Assembly (NCBI RefSeq): GCF_001427125.1
Contig: NZ_LMGK01000004.1
Coordinates: 1-64,000, forward strand
Length of the DNA stretch: 64,000 bases
From: Pseudomonas sp. Root562
Lineage (GTDB): Bacteria; Pseudomonadota; Gammaproteobacteria; Pseudomonadales; Pseudomonadaceae
Direction: 5' to 3'
The notes below the pieces were generated by a model that made no database searches, was not told the DNA's origin, and worked only from the letters and a program-made list of their open reading frames with translations. The first letter of the stretch is position 1, and each line of letters starts with the position of its first letter. A program made the translations under genes and the position numbers. Below are positions 43,901 to 53,752 of this stretch, piece by piece.

Positions 43901-44974
43901 TTATAGCTCAGGCTCGTCAACGCCACTGTAAATTTCTGAATCTTTATATAAATCATGTACATGGCGCACCAGCACCATGATCACCGCTGCCACCGGCAGC
44001 GCCAGCAGAACGCCGGTAAACCCGAACAACTCACCACCGGCCAGAATCGCGAAGATCACTGCTACCGGGTGCAAGCCGATTCGATCCCCCACCAGCAACG
44101 GCGTCAGGACCATGCCTTCCAGCGCCTGACCGACCATGAACACCGCGACGATGCCGATCATGGGATACAGATCGCCACCGAACTGGAACAGCCCGGCGAT
44201 CAGCGCCGCGCCAATCCCGATCACAAACCCCATGTACGGCACAATCGCGGCCAGTCCGGCAATCAAACCGATCAGCAACCCCAACTCCAGACCAACCAGC
44301 ATCAGGCCCGCGGCGTAGATTGCGCCCAGCGCCACCATCACCAGCAGCTGCCCACGCACGAACGCGCCCAGCACTTCATGGCATTCGCCGGCCAGGGACA
44401 CTGCGCGCTCTTCGCGATCACGCGGCAGCAGGCTGCGGATCTTGGCCATCATCAGATCCCAATCGCGCAGCAAGTAGAAACTCACCACCGGGATCAATAC
44501 CAGGTTCGCCAGCCAGCCAATCAGGGCCAGCCCCGAGGCCGTCGCCTGACTCAACACCACCCCGACAATATCGGTGGTCTGCCCCATGTGCTCACTGATG
44601 GCCGCCTTGAGCTTGTCAAACTTCCAGAAACCCTCCGACAAGCCAAACTTTGACTGCGCCCATGGCAACGCAGTGTGCTGCAACCAATCGAGCATCTGTG
44701 GCGCCAACTCATATAAGCGCAAGAGCTGCTTGGCGAGCATAGGCACCAACACCAGCATCAGCGCGGTGACAATCAGGGTGAACAACGCGAATACCGTGAT
44801 CACGCCCCAGGTCCGCGACAGTCCGGCCCTTTCCAGCCGATCCACCACTGGATCGAACAGATACGCCAACAACAACGCCACCAGAAACGGCGTGAGAATA
44901 GGGTGCAACAGCCAGATAAACGCGCAGAGCAGGACTACTGCACCCAACCAGAACCAACGCCGCGTATCGGCCAT
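43901..44974 (-). CDS. AI-2E family transporter (PerM/TqsA type)
   Basis: A 357-residue membrane protein with about eight helices. The start at 44974 follows GGAG by 7 nt and is preferred over an ATG 4 codons upstream. Family features are the N-terminal ILTPFLVALLLAYLFDPVVDRLERAG, the central VLIPVVSFYLLRDWD, and the re-entrant C-terminal AIVPYMGFVIG and PLLVGDRIGLHPVAVIFAILAGGELFGFTGVLLALPVAAV. Members export or exchange diverse small molecules or sodium/protons; autoinducer transport is proven only for a few. It lies downstream of the DUF2066 gene with a 36-bp gap. Confidence 0.88.
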   Translation of the reverse strand: MADTRRWFWLGAVVLLCAFIWLLHPILTPFLVALLLAYLFDPVVDRLERAGLSRTWGVITVFALFTLIVTALMLVLVPMLAKQLLRLYELAPQMLDWLQHTALPWAQSKFGLSEGFWKFDKLKAAISEHMGQTTDIVGVVLSQATASGLALIGWLANLVLIPVVSFYLLRDWDLMMAKIRSLLPRDREERAVSLAGECHEVLGAFVRGQLLVMVALGAIYAAGLMLVGLELGLLIGLIAGLAAIVPYMGFVIGIGAALIAGLFQFGGDLYPMIGIVAVFMVGQALEGMVLTPLLVGDRIGLHPVAVIFAILAGGELFGFTGVLLALPVAAVIMVLVRHVHDLYKDSEIYSGVDEPEL

Positions 44975-45010
44975 GAACCACTCCATTGCTTCTATATAAA
45001 GAAAGAAAAT

Positions 45011-46072
45011 CTACCAGCGATAACGTAATTGCGGGGTCGGGGCCGGGGCTGGCGCTACGGCAGGAGCGGAACCGCCCGCCGCAGGCTGAGCCGGCGTCAC
45101 GGGAACGGCAGCTACCGGTGCATCCGTCACCTCCTGTAACTTCGCCAGGGACAATTGCGCACGCAATTGATCGGTACTGCCGTTGACCCGATACAGGATC
45201 CGGTCACCGTCGACACTTTGCGGGCGCCCGGCAAAAGGCTCCAGCAAACGCCCAAGCACTGCATAGCGCTCAAGGTTCATGCCTTGCACTTCCAGCAACT
45301 GCTGCGACGACGCTCCCGGCTTGGCAACAAACCGCGGCGCCAGGCGCTCATTGACCGCCAACATCACCGCATCCGCCAAGGCCGCCTGATCAGCCCCCTG
45401 AACATTGCCCGCCTCCTTTTGATCGCCCAGCCACAAACGCCACTTGGCTTGCCACTGCCCCCCCTCTTCCCGGGCATGCACCGCGAGCAACGCATCGGCA
45501 TTGTAACGTTCCGACGCCCCACGTAGCGGTGCCGGATCAGCGCTTTCCAGATTCGGCGCCGTGGCGACGATCTGCTCGTTCAGATCGGCAAGCGGTAACC
45601 GCAGCGGCAAACCGCGATGTTGCGCCGCCCTGCGTAAAGGTGCGGCGCTGGCCTGCCCGTCGCCTACCAGGCTCGAGCCCTCTGCGGAATCGTTCAACCA
45701 CCAACTGAGTATCGAGGGTCGATTGGCGCCCCACATTGCCAGCCCGGCGCGCCGCAGCGCCTGCTCGGTAGATGCCGGATCGAAATCGACTTTCAGCACT
45801 TCCGGTGGCCCGGCGTCGAAGCCGAACTGACTGATGATTTGCTGCGGATCCTTGCGAATCGCCGCCAGACCCGGACTTTGCACTGCCTTGGGATCGCCGG
45901 TCAGGCGCAACACCAGCGTATCCAGCGCGCGTTGGGTCGCCTGATCACGCTCCTCCGGCGCCTGGCCACTGACCGGCTCGCGCACTTGATAAAGGCCTTT
46001 GACGGTTTCGGCATGACTGACCAGACTGAACAATGACAAACAGCCTACAAACAAGAATTTACAAAAACGCAT
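45011..46072 (-). CDS. DUF2066 domain-containing exported protein
   Basis: A 353-residue protein with a signal peptide (MRFCKFLFVGCLSLFSLVSHA). The conserved block TVKGLYQVREPVSGQAPEERDQATQRALDTLVLRLTGDP is diagnostic of DUF2066. The C-terminus is a Pro/Ala linker (TPAQPAAGGSAPAVAPAPAP) ending in QLRYRW, perhaps an unstructured tail. The function is unknown. It is commonly found between purM and the AI-2E permease/hda genes and is transcribed towards them. Confidence 0.85.
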   Translation of the reverse strand: MRFCKFLFVGCLSLFSLVSHAETVKGLYQVREPVSGQAPEERDQATQRALDTLVLRLTGDPKAVQSPGLAAIRKDPQQIISQFGFDAGPPEVLKVDFDPASTEQALRRAGLAMWGANRPSILSWWLNDSAEGSSLVGDGQASAAPLRRAAQHRGLPLRLPLADLNEQIVATAPNLESADPAPLRGASERYNADALLAVHAREEGGQWQAKWRLWLGDQKEAGNVQGADQAALADAVMLAVNERLAPRFVAKPGASSQQLLEVQGMNLERYAVLGRLLEPFAGRPQSVDGDRILYRVNGSTDQLRAQLSLAKLQEVTDAPVAAVPVTPAQPAAGGSAPAVAPAPAPTPQLRYRW

Positions 46073-46456
46073 GGAAGATTCCTGACGACAAGAGCGGCTG
46101 GAACAGACCGCATGAAGACATCGAGCAAGGCTGTGACCATCGCCCGGCGCAAAACATTCACACGCTCTGGGTAAGTTTTCGCACTGTCATAACGATAGAC
46201 GGTTAATGACGATACCTTGCACAGGTCAGCAGGATGCCATCAACCCGGAATAATTAAGGTTTTTTTAGGCGGATATGCCCCCTGCCGTCGGCCTGAGGAT
46301 GGCCGCTGCCCTTCAAGCCTGATAAAATCGCGCGCCTTCGCAGACCGGCAACAGCCGGGCACTTTCGAAATTCGCGTGAGGCAATCGCCTTCGTCGATTT
46401 CGGCGGCCCCGCTGGACTCGGTCGTTACCCCTGAATCCCCCCTAAAGGCCTGGATC
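46073..46456 (+). promoter_or_regulatory. purM upstream region
   Basis: This 384-bp divergent region between the DUF2066 gene and purM contains no coding frame. A GATAAAAT hexamer near 46320 could be a -10 element for purM. A T-run (GGTTTTTTTAGG, about 46258-46269) follows an AT-rich patch. No PurR-like palindrome is seen. Confidence 0.35.
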
Positions 46457-47515
46457 ATGAGCAAGCAACCCTCCCTGAGCTACAAGGACGCCGGTGTAGA
46501 CATCGACGCCGGTGAAGCATTGGTCGAACGCATCAAGAGCGTCGCCAAGCGCACTGCGCGCCCGGAAGTCATGGGCGGCCTGGGCGGTTTCGGCGCCCTC
46601 TGCGAAATCCCGGCCGGCTACAAGCAGCCTGTGCTGGTTTCCGGTACTGACGGCGTCGGCACCAAGCTGCGCCTGGCATTGAACCTGAACAAACACGACA
46701 GCATCGGCATCGACCTCGTTGCCATGTGCGTCAACGACCTGGTGGTTTGCGGCGCCGAGCCGCTGTTCTTCCTCGACTACTACGCCACCGGCAAACTGAA
46801 CGTCGACACCGCCGCTCAGGTCGTGACCGGCATCGGCGCTGGCTGCGAACTGTCGGGTTGCTCGCTGGTCGGCGGCGAAACCGCTGAAATGCCAGGCATG
46901 TACGAAGGCGAAGACTACGACCTGGCCGGTTTCTGCGTCGGCGTCGTGGAAAAGTCCGAAATCATCGACGGTTCCAAGGTCGCTGCCGGCGATGCCCTGC
47001 TCGCCCTGCCGTCCTCTGGCCCGCACTCCAACGGTTACTCACTGATCCGCAAGATCATCGAAGTCTCCGGTGCCGACATCGAAAACACCCAGCTCGACGG
47101 CAAACCGCTGACCGATCTGTTGATGGCCCCGACCCGCATCTACGTGAAGCCGCTGCTCAAGCTGATCAAGGAAACCGGCGCTGTCAAAGCCATGGCCCAC
47201 ATCACCGGTGGCGGCCTGCTGGACAACATCCCGCGTGTGCTGCCAAAAGGCGCCCAAGCAGTCGTTGACGTAGCGAGCTGGACCCGCCCGGCGGTGTTCG
47301 ACTGGCTGCAAGAGAAAGGCAACGTCGACGAGAACGAAATGCACCGCGTGCTGAACTGCGGCGTGGGCATGGTCATCTGCGTGGCTCAAGAGCACGTGGA
47401 AACCGCCCTGAACGTTCTGCGTGAAGCCGGTGAGCAGCCTTGGGTCATCGGTCAGATCTCCACCGCTGCCGAAGGCGCGGCTCAGGTTGAACTGAAGAAC
47501 CTTAAGGCGCACTGA
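46457..47515 (+). CDS. purM: Phosphoribosylformylglycinamidine cyclo-ligase
   Basis: A 352-residue AIR synthetase. [27 protein letters not shown] and the signature blocks [46 protein letters not shown] and [14 protein letters not shown] are characteristic. [16 protein letters not shown] lies in the second half. It converts FGAM to AIR with ATP in purine synthesis. The ATG at 46457 is the natural start; in-frame sequence upstream shows no conservation. The stop shares a base with the purN start (TGATG), giving a coupled operon. Confidence 0.97.
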   Translation: MSKQPSLSYKDAGVDIDAGEALVERIKSVAKRTARPEVMGGLGGFGALCEIPAGYKQPVLVSGTDGVGTKLRLALNLNKHDSIGIDLVAMCVNDLVVCGAEPLFFLDYYATGKLNVDTAAQVVTGIGAGCELSGCSLVGGETAEMPGMYEGEDYDLAGFCVGVVEKSEIIDGSKVAAGDALLALPSSGPHSNGYSLIRKIIEVSGADIENTQLDGKPLTDLLMAPTRIYVKPLLKLIKETGAVKAMAHITGGGLLDNIPRVLPKGAQAVVDVASWTRPAVFDWLQEKGNVDENEMHRVLNCGVGMVICVAQEHVETALNVLREAGEQPWVIGQISTAAEGAAQVELKNLKAH

Positions 47516-48165
47516 TGTCCGCCACCTGTGATGTCGTGGTGCTGCTCTCCGGCACCGGCAGTAACTTGCAGGCTTTGATCGACAGCACGCGGACCGGCGA
47601 CAGCCCGGTCCGCATCGCTGCGGTGATTTCCAACCGAGCCGACGCCTACGGCCTGCAACGCGCCCGTGATGCGGGTATCGCCACCCGCTCACTGGATCAC
47701 AAGGCTTTCGAAGGTCGCGAGGCCTTCGACGCCGCGCTGATCGAACTGATCGACGCCTTCAATCCCAAACTCGTGGTACTGGCCGGCTTCATGCGCATCC
47801 TCAGCGCTGGCTTTGTCCGTCATTACCAGGGTCGCCTGCTCAATATCCATCCCTCGCTGCTACCCAAATACAAAGGGTTACACACTCATCAGCGCGCGCT
47901 GGAGGCCGGTGACACCGAGCACGGCTGCTCCGTGCACTTTGTCACCGAGGAACTCGATGGCGGACCACTGGTCGTACAGGCAGTAATACCGGTAGAGTTG
48001 CACGACTCGCCGCAAAGTCTGGCGCAGCGAGTCCACGCTCAGGAACACCTGATCTACCCGATGGCCGTACGCTGGTTTGCCGAAGGCCGGTTATCACTCG
48101 GTGAGCAAGGTGCTTTACTGGATGGACAGTTACTCGCCGCCAGCGGCCACTTGATTCGAACCTAG
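47515..48165 (+). CDS. purN: Phosphoribosylglycinamide formyltransferase
   Basis: A 216-residue GART with CDVVVLLSGTGSNLQALID at the start (phosphate-binding loop). It has VLAGFMRILSAGFVRHYQGRLLNIHPSLLPKYKGLHTHQRALEAG, with the catalytic Asn and His of NIHPSLLP, and CSVHFVTEELDGGPLVVQA with the catalytic Asp. It formylates GAR with 10-formyl-THF. It is coupled to purM and followed after 8 bp by the DUF3108 gene. Confidence 0.97.
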   Translation: MSATCDVVVLLSGTGSNLQALIDSTRTGDSPVRIAAVISNRADAYGLQRARDAGIATRSLDHKAFEGREAFDAALIELIDAFNPKLVVLAGFMRILSAGFVRHYQGRLLNIHPSLLPKYKGLHTHQRALEAGDTEHGCSVHFVTEELDGGPLVVQAVIPVELHDSPQSLAQRVHAQEHLIYPMAVRWFAEGRLSLGEQGALLDGQLLAASGHLIRT

Positions 48166-48173
48166 GAGATTTT

Positions 48174-48887
48174 ATGCGTCGCGCCCTGCTCTTCGCTTGC
48201 GCTCTGCTCGCCCTGCCATTCGCGCAGGCCGCAGACCTTCAACCCTTCTCCGCCAGCTACACCGCCGACTGGAAGCAGTTGCCCATGAGCGGCACCGCCG
48301 AACGCAGCCTGACCAAGGAAGCCAACGGCGTCTGGAAACTCAGCTTCAAGGCGTCAATGATGATCGCCAGCCTGTCCGAAGAAAGCACCCTGACGGTCGA
48401 CAAGGACACCTTGCTGCCCCAGTCCTACCACTTCGAACGTGGTGGCCTGGGCAAAGCCAAAAAGGCTGACCTGGATTTCGACTGGGCCGCCAAAAAGGTC
48501 ACCGGCACCGATCGTGGTGACGCAGTCAATATCCCGCTGAACCGCGGCATCTTCGACAAATCCACCTATCAACTGGCACTGCAACATGACGTGGCTGCCG
48601 GCAAAAAAAGCATGAGCTATCAGGTTGTCGATGATGGCGAAGTCGATACCTATGACTTCCGCGTGCTGGGCTCGGAAAAAGTCGACACCAAGGCCGGCCA
48701 AATCGAGGCGATCAAGGTCGAGCGCGTGCGCGACCCGACCCAAAGCAAGCGCATCACCGTGCTGTGGTTCGCAAAGGATTGGGACTACCTGCTGGTCCGT
48801 CTGCAACAGGTCGAAACCGACGGCAAGGAGTACAACATCATGCTCCTGGACGGCACCGTCAACGGCAAGGCTGTCAAGGGCAGCTGA
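48174..48887 (+). CDS. DUF3108 periplasmic protein
   Basis: A 237-residue protein with signal peptide MRRALLFACALLALPFAQA. DUF3108 features include FSASYTADWKQLPMSGTAERSL, DKDTLLPQSYHFERGGLG and a beta-rich body ending VLWFAKDWDYLLVRLQQVETDGKEYNIMLLDGTVNG. The function is unknown; it is probably periplasmic. It follows purN by 8 bp after AGGAG, so it is the third gene of the purMN operon and is followed by a terminator. Confidence 0.88.
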   Translation: MRRALLFACALLALPFAQAADLQPFSASYTADWKQLPMSGTAERSLTKEANGVWKLSFKASMMIASLSEESTLTVDKDTLLPQSYHFERGGLGKAKKADLDFDWAAKKVTGTDRGDAVNIPLNRGIFDKSTYQLALQHDVAAGKKSMSYQVVDDGEVDTYDFRVLGSEKVDTKAGQIEAIKVERVRDPTQSKRITVLWFAKDWDYLLVRLQQVETDGKEYNIMLLDGTVNGKAVKGS

Positions 48888-48905
48888 TCCGCAACGATAC
48901 GAAGG

Positions 48906-48930
48906 AGCCCCGCAATCGCGGGGCTTTTTC
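48906..48930 (+). terminator. Terminator of the purM-purN-DUF3108 operon
   Basis: The stem AGCCCCGC / GCGGGGCT has loop AATC and a T-run, 18 bp after the DUF3108 stop. Confidence 0.9.
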
Positions 48931-49031
48931 ATGCCCGGACAAAAAACCGGAACGTGTCACCGCAGGCATGCTCTATACCTTCAAGGTCTTTTTTGATCGA
49001 ATGACTATTCCTGTCGCTAGCGAGGTTTTCC

Positions 49032-49448
49032 ATGACTGTCACCGTCAACACCGTTTCCGCTGAAGGTCTTCGCCATACCGTACAGATCGATGACCACCAA
49101 TTGTTTGCCGATGCCCCGGTTTCCGCGGGCGGCGAAGGCTCCGCACCGGAACCACACGATTACTTCGACGCGGCATTGGGCGCATGCAAGGCCCTGACCC
49201 TGAAGATGTACGCGAAGAAAAAGGACATACCGCTGACTGGCGTCGGTGTCGAGGTCAAGCGCGATAACAGCGAAGAACAGAAAGGCAAATACGCGCTACA
49301 CGTGAAGCTGACGCTCAAGGGCGTGCTGACCGATGCACAGCGTGACGAACTGCATCGCGTGGCTGACCGCTGCCCGATCCACAAGCTGATGACCACGTCC
49401 GAAGTCAGCATCGAAACCCACCTCTCGGAAGGTGCATTCAGCCAATAG
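49032..49448 (+). CDS. OsmC/Ohr-family protein
   Basis: A 138-residue protein with the two redox Cys residues of the family: Cys52 in FDAALGACKALTLKMYA and Cys114 in VADRCPIHKLMT. The early PVSAGGEGSAPEPHDYF block matches the YhfA/OsmC branch rather than Ohr. Members reduce organic hydroperoxides with these thiols. The physiological substrate is unknown. It is monocistronic, and the pirin gene follows 62 bp later on the same strand. Confidence 0.88.
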   Translation: MTVTVNTVSAEGLRHTVQIDDHQLFADAPVSAGGEGSAPEPHDYFDAALGACKALTLKMYAKKKDIPLTGVGVEVKRDNSEEQKGKYALHVKLTLKGVLTDAQRDELHRVADRCPIHKLMTTSEVSIETHLSEGAFSQ

Positions 49449-49510
49449 CGGCAAGGGCTGCGCAAGCGGGTTATGCTCGACGGCATTACCCGCTCAGTCT
49501 GGAACGCACC

Positions 49511-50398
49511 ATGAACACTCCGCTCGTGATCCGCCCTCGCGCTGAAGATGTCGAAGGCCAGCCGATTCTTCGCCCGTTGCCGTCAGCCAAATGCCGCAGC
49601 GTCGGACCTTTCGTTTTTTTCGACCACATGCTCGAAACCGAGTATCCGGCAGGCAAAGGCATGAACATCCGACAGCATCCGCATATCGGCCTGTCGACCC
49701 TTACCTACTTGTTCGAGGGGCAGCTTCAGCACAAGGACAGCCTCGGTTCGGATCAAGTGGTCAACGCCGGCGATGTCAGCTGGATGACGGCCGGCAGCGC
49801 CATCGCTCACGTTGAACGCACGCCTGAGCCGCTGTGGGATCGGAGTTTCAAGCTGCACGGCTTGCAAATCTGGCTGGCCTCGCCCAAGGATCATGAACAA
49901 GGTCCAGGGCATTACAGCCATCACCCGGCAGCGACACTCCCGGTCAGCGATAACCTGGGGGTAAAGATCCGCATGATCGCCGGGTCAGGCTTCTGCCTTG
50001 AGTCACCGGTACCTGTTCTTTCTCCTACGCTCTACGCGGAATTGAACCTGCAAACGGCGACGACTTTGCTGATTCCAACCGAGCATGAAGAACGAGCGCT
50101 GTATGTGTTGAGCGGCGATGTGCACCTGGATGGCGAGCCGGTAGAACCGCATTCGCTAGTGGTCTTGCCGGCCGGGGAAGAGATGACACTGTTCGCCGAG
50201 AGCGATTGTCATGCAGTGCTGTTCGGTGGTGCGCCGCTGGATGGACCGCGACGGATCAACTGGAATTTCGTGGCGAGCGATCCGGCGGCCATCGACGAAG
50301 CGCGCCGGCGCTGGGCGGCCGGAGATTGGCCGACAGTGCCGGGGGAAGTTGAGCGAATCGAACTGCCAAAAGGACGAAGCGAACCCACTCCGCTGTGA
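49511..50398 (+). CDS. Pirin family protein
   Basis: A 295-residue bicupin. The N-terminal cupin metal ligands are all visible: His56 and His58 in RQHPHIGLSTLTYLFEG, His100 and Glu102 in AIAHVERTPEP. The C-terminal cupin includes EERALYVLSGDVHLDGEPV and HAVLFGGAPLDGPR. Bacterial pirins bind iron and have been linked to quercetin dioxygenase activity or to redox regulation. The exact role here is unknown. A dispersed repeat begins immediately after its stop. Confidence 0.88.
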   Translation: MNTPLVIRPRAEDVEGQPILRPLPSAKCRSVGPFVFFDHMLETEYPAGKGMNIRQHPHIGLSTLTYLFEGQLQHKDSLGSDQVVNAGDVSWMTAGSAIAHVERTPEPLWDRSFKLHGLQIWLASPKDHEQGPGHYSHHPAATLPVSDNLGVKIRMIAGSGFCLESPVPVLSPTLYAELNLQTATTLLIPTEHEERALYVLSGDVHLDGEPVEPHSLVVLPAGEEMTLFAESDCHAVLFGGAPLDGPRRINWNFVASDPAAIDEARRRWAAGDWPTVPGEVERIELPKGRSEPTPL

Positions 50399-50399
50399 T

Positions 50400-50513
50400 G
50401 ATCGTTCCCACGCTCTGCGTGGGAATGCAGCCCGGGACGCTCCGCGTCCCATCCAGAGCCGAACGCGGAGCGTCCGTTGAGGCATTCCTTTGCTGCGCGT
50501 GGGAACGATCGAA
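50400..50513. repeat. Dispersed palindromic repeat
   Basis: GATCGTTCCCACGCTCTGCG at the left end is matched by the inverted GCGTGGGAACGATC at the right end. The interior GGACGCTCCGCGTCC and CGGAGCGTCC are also inverted copies. It is the type of intergenic repeat seen many times in fluorescent pseudomonads. It fills the gap between the convergent pirin and hydrolase genes. Confidence 0.75.
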
Positions 50514-50519
50514 TTACTG

Positions 50520-51248
50520 TCAGCCCTTGAACACTTCATCCAGCAGGTTGTGCATCGCGGTGAACGCCCTGGCGGCGACCTTGGCGTCGTACATCATCAT
50601 GCCCGGCACATTCGCATGCGGATCGGTGAACGAATGGAATGCGCCGCCGTAGCTCAGCAGCTGCCAATCCACACCCGCCGCATTCATTTCATCTTCGAAC
50701 GCCGGCAGTTGCTCTTTCGGTACCAATGGATCGGACGCGCCGTGCAGCACCAATACCGAGCCCTTGATGTTTTTCGCATCGTTGACGTCCGGGGTATCGA
50801 GCGTACCGTGGAACGACACCGCCGCCTTCACAGGCGCCCCCGTACGGGCGAACTCCAGCGCGCAGCAACCACCGAAGCAGAAACCGAACGTGGCCAGCTT
50901 CGAGGTATCGACAGCGGCCTCACCCTGGCTTTGCAACTGCTCGAACGCCACTTGCATGCGCTTGCGCAGCAAGGGTCGGTCATTCTTCAGCGGCATCATT
51001 GCCGCAGCTGCCTCATCATTGTTCTGCGGACGCACCGATTGGCCGTAGAGGTCCGCGATCAGCACCACATAACCCTTGGCCGCAACCGACTTGGCGATCT
51101 CCTCGGCGCCGGCACCAACACCCATCCAGTTCGGCGCCATCAACAAACCCGGACGCGGGCCTTGGTGGCCGGCATCAAAGGCCAGACGGCTTTCGTAGGC
51201 CTGGCCGTCAATCTGATAGGCAACGGAACGTACAGTGATTTGGCTCAT
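50520..51248 (-). CDS. Dienelactone hydrolase family protein
   Basis: A 242-residue alpha/beta hydrolase from the ATG at 51248 (AGGAG 8 nt upstream). The nucleophile elbow is GFCFGGCCALEFA with Cys124 in place of Ser, as in dienelactone hydrolases. The acid residue is in LVLHGASDPLVPKEQL and the His in GGAFHSFTDPHA. These enzymes open lactones or esters. No catabolic cluster is nearby, so the substrate is unknown. Confidence 0.88.
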   Translation of the reverse strand: MSQITVRSVAYQIDGQAYESRLAFDAGHQGPRPGLLMAPNWMGVGAGAEEIAKSVAAKGYVVLIADLYGQSVRPQNNDEAAAAMMPLKNDRPLLRKRMQVAFEQLQSQGEAAVDTSKLATFGFCFGGCCALEFARTGAPVKAAVSFHGTLDTPDVNDAKNIKGSVLVLHGASDPLVPKEQLPAFEDEMNAAGVDWQLLSYGGAFHSFTDPHANVPGMMMYDAKVAARAFTAMHNLLDEVFKG

Positions 51249-51279
51249 TTCTGACTCCTGACTTGTAAACACCAGAATG

Positions 51280-51305
51280 AAAAAACCCGCCGAAGCGGGT
51301 TTTTC
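51280..51305 (-). terminator. Terminator of htpG
   Basis: The stem AAAAACCCGC / GCGGGTTTTT has loop CGAA and lies 11 bp after the htpG stop. Confidence 0.9.
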
Positions 51306-51315
51306 TACAACCTGA

Positions 51316-53220
51316 TTAAGCCGACAGCTCAACCAATAGCTTGTTCAGTCGACGTACGTAGGCCGCCGGATCTTTCAAGCTGTCGCCGGCCGCCAGGGCC
51401 GCCTGATCGAAGAGGATGTGCGACAGGTCGCCGAAGCGCTCGTCGCTCTGCTCATTGTCGAGCTTCTCGATCAGCGGGTGAGCCGGGTTGAATTCGAAGA
51501 TCGGCTTCGAATCCGGAACCTTCTGCCCGCTGGCTTCGAGGATCTGGCGCATTTGCAGACCGAGGTCCTGCTCGCCAATGGCCAGGATCGCCGGGGAATC
51601 GGTCAGACGATGGGAAACCCGAACTTCGGCTACGGACTCGCCCAGCGCCGTCTTCAGACGCTCAACCAGACCTTCTTTGGACTTGGCGACTTCTTCAGCG
51701 GCCTTCTTGTCCTCTTCCGAGTCCAGGTTGCCGAGGTCCAGGTCACCGCGTGCCACGTCGACAAAGCTCTTGCCGTCGAAATCGTTGAGGTAGCTCATCA
51801 GCCACTCGTCGATGCGGTCGGTCAGCAGCAGCACTTCGATGCCCTTCTTGCGGAAGACTTCAAGGTGCGGGCTGTTTTTGACTTGTGCGTAGGTTTCGCC
51901 AGTCAGGTAGTAAATCTTGTCCTGACCTTCCTTGGCACGCGCCAGGTAATCGGCCAGGCCAACAACCTGCTCGCCATCGTCGCCATGGGTCGATGCGAAA
52001 CGCAACAGGCCGGCGATCTTTTCCTTGTTGGCGAAATCTTCTGCCGGGCCTTCTTTCATGACCTGGCCGAAGTTCTTCCAGAAGCCCTTGTATTGTTCAG
52101 GCTCGTTTTTCGCCAGTTTTTCCAGCATGTCGAGCACGCGCTTGGTCAGCGCCGACTTCATGGAGTCGATGATCGGGTCTTTCTGCAGGATTTCCCGCGA
52201 CACGTTCAACGACAGGTCGTTGGAGTCGACCACACCTTTGATGAAGCGCAGGTACAGCGGCAGGAACGATTCGGCCTGGTCCATGACGAACACACGCTGT
52301 ACGTACAACTTCAGGCCTTTCGGCGCTTCACGCTGGTACAGGTCGAACGGAGCACGGGCTGGCACGTACAGCAACGAACTGTATTCCAGCTTGCCTTCGA
52401 CTTTGTTGTGGCTCCAGCTCAGCGGGTTTTCGAAGTCGTGAGCGATGTGCTTGTAGAACTCCTGGTATTCCTCGTCCTTGATTTCGGTACGCGGACGAGT
52501 CCAGAGCGCGCTGGCGCGGTTGACGGTTTCCCATTCAACGGCTGGCTTCTCTTCACCTTCAGCGGCCGCCACTTCTTTGGGCAGCTCGATTGGCAAGGCG
52601 ATGTGGTCGGAGTACTTCTTGATGATGTTACGCAGACGCCAGCCATCGGCGAATTCGTCTTCGCCCGATTTCAGGTGCAGAACGATGCGGGTGCCGCGCT
52701 CGGCTTTGTCGATGGTTGCAACTTCGAAATCGCCTTCGCCCTTGGATGACCAGTGCACGCCTTCGCTGGCGGCGGTGCCGGCACGACGGCTGTACACGTC
52801 GACTTTGTCAGCGACGATGAATGCGGAGTAGAAACCGACACCGAATTGACCGATCAGGTGCGAATCTTTCTTCTGGTCGCCGGTAAGGTGCTTCATGAAG
52901 TCGGCAGTGCCGGATTTGGCGATGGTGCCCAGATGGGTGATCGCATCTTCGCGGCTCATGCCGATACCGTTGTCTTCGAGGGTGACGGTTTTAGCGTCCT
53001 TGTCGAAGCTCACACGGATTTTCAGTTCGGCGCCGCCTTCCAGCAGGTCTGGCTTGGACAGCGCTTCGAAACGTAATTTGTCTACAGCGTCAGAGGCGTT
53101 CGAGATCAGTTCGCGAAGGAAGATTTCCTTGTTGGAATACAGCGAATGGATCATGAGGTGCAGCAGTTGCTTCACCTCGGTCTGGAAGCCCAGGGTTTCC
53201 TTTTGAGTTTCCACACTCAT
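51316..53220 (-). CDS. htpG: Molecular chaperone HtpG (Hsp90)
   Basis: A 634-residue protein of normal Hsp90 length. [45 protein letters not shown] is the ATP-binding start. [14 protein letters not shown] and [15 protein letters not shown] are GHKL motifs. The middle domain has [45 protein letters not shown], and the C-terminal dimerisation domain follows. The protein is a cytosolic ATP-dependent folding chaperone, usually heat-induced. The ATG at 53220 was chosen over an in-frame start 9 codons earlier because family members begin at this Met. Confidence 0.97.
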   Translation of the reverse strand: MSVETQKETLGFQTEVKQLLHLMIHSLYSNKEIFLRELISNASDAVDKLRFEALSKPDLLEGGAELKIRVSFDKDAKTVTLEDNGIGMSREDAITHLGTIAKSGTADFMKHLTGDQKKDSHLIGQFGVGFYSAFIVADKVDVYSRRAGTAASEGVHWSSKGEGDFEVATIDKAERGTRIVLHLKSGEDEFADGWRLRNIIKKYSDHIALPIELPKEVAAAEGEEKPAVEWETVNRASALWTRPRTEIKDEEYQEFYKHIAHDFENPLSWSHNKVEGKLEYSSLLYVPARAPFDLYQREAPKGLKLYVQRVFVMDQAESFLPLYLRFIKGVVDSNDLSLNVSREILQKDPIIDSMKSALTKRVLDMLEKLAKNEPEQYKGFWKNFGQVMKEGPAEDFANKEKIAGLLRFASTHGDDGEQVVGLADYLARAKEGQDKIYYLTGETYAQVKNSPHLEVFRKKGIEVLLLTDRIDEWLMSYLNDFDGKSFVDVARGDLDLGNLDSEEDKKAAEEVAKSKEGLVERLKTALGESVAEVRVSHRLTDSPAILAIGEQDLGLQMRQILEASGQKVPDSKPIFEFNPAHPLIEKLDNEQSDERFGDLSHILFDQAALAAGDSLKDPAAYVRRLNKLLVELSA

Positions 53221-53302
53221 GGTCATCAAACTCCAATCAGATGGCATTGGCCGCGACCTTGAGCGGTCGGCGGCGGGTTGTCATCAGAGTTGGGGGCTCA
53301 GT

Positions 53303-53752
53303 TCAGGATTTCAAGGGCTCCTCGAGTTTGAAATGCGCCCGGGCTGTGGCGATGGGCTCGCCTTCGGTGGTTTGCCAGGCGGTAATCGCCACATTGGCCA
53401 CCCGCCGCCCCTGACGGCAGACCTGGCACCTGGCCCAGGTATCACGGAATTGCCCGGCGCGCAGGTAATCGAGGGAAAAATCGATAATCTTCGGCACCCC
53501 CGGCGATCCGGTGGCAATCAGTAGATGCAGCGCCGCGGACAGTTCCATGAAACCGGCGATCACGCCGCCATGGATCGCAGGCAATAAAGGGTTACCAATG
53601 TTGTCCTTGTTGGCCGGCAGGCGGAACAGCAAGTCATCGCCCACCCGCGAACATTCGACACCGATCAGCCCGGCATAGGGAATCAATTGCAGCAGCGAGC
53701 TGTACTCGCCCTTCTCATGGGCCGCCTGCAGTCGTTCTTGAAAATCGCTCAT
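53303..53752 (-). CDS. Hotdog-fold thioesterase (PaaI/YdiI family), second of pair
   Basis: A 149-residue protein with the 4HBT core AIHGGVIAGFMELSAALHLL (residues 59-78), which contains the HGG turn and the acidic residue of the active site, and the strand IIDFSLDYLRAGQ. These enzymes hydrolyse acyl-CoA thioesters; the substrate is unknown. The start overlaps the stop of a related thioesterase gene upstream (ATGA), so the pair are coupled and may form a heteromer. Confidence 0.85.
   Translation of the reverse strand: MSDFQERLQAAHEKGEYSSLLQLIPYAGLIGVECSRVGDDLLFRLPANKDNIGNPLLPAIHGGVIAGFMELSAALHLLIATGSPGVPKIIDFSLDYLRAGQFRDTWARCQVCRQGRRVANVAITAWQTTEGEPIATARAHFKLEEPLKS

Noticed and set aside
46217..46456. 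Extended purM start adding 80 residues
   Set aside because: The extension is low-complexity and not part of PurM; the conserved N-terminus begins at the ATG at 46457.
50400..50513. Palindromic repeat considered as an insertion sequence end or attachment site
   Set aside because: It is only about 114 bp, has no transposase or flanking target duplication, and looks like a dispersed non-coding repeat.
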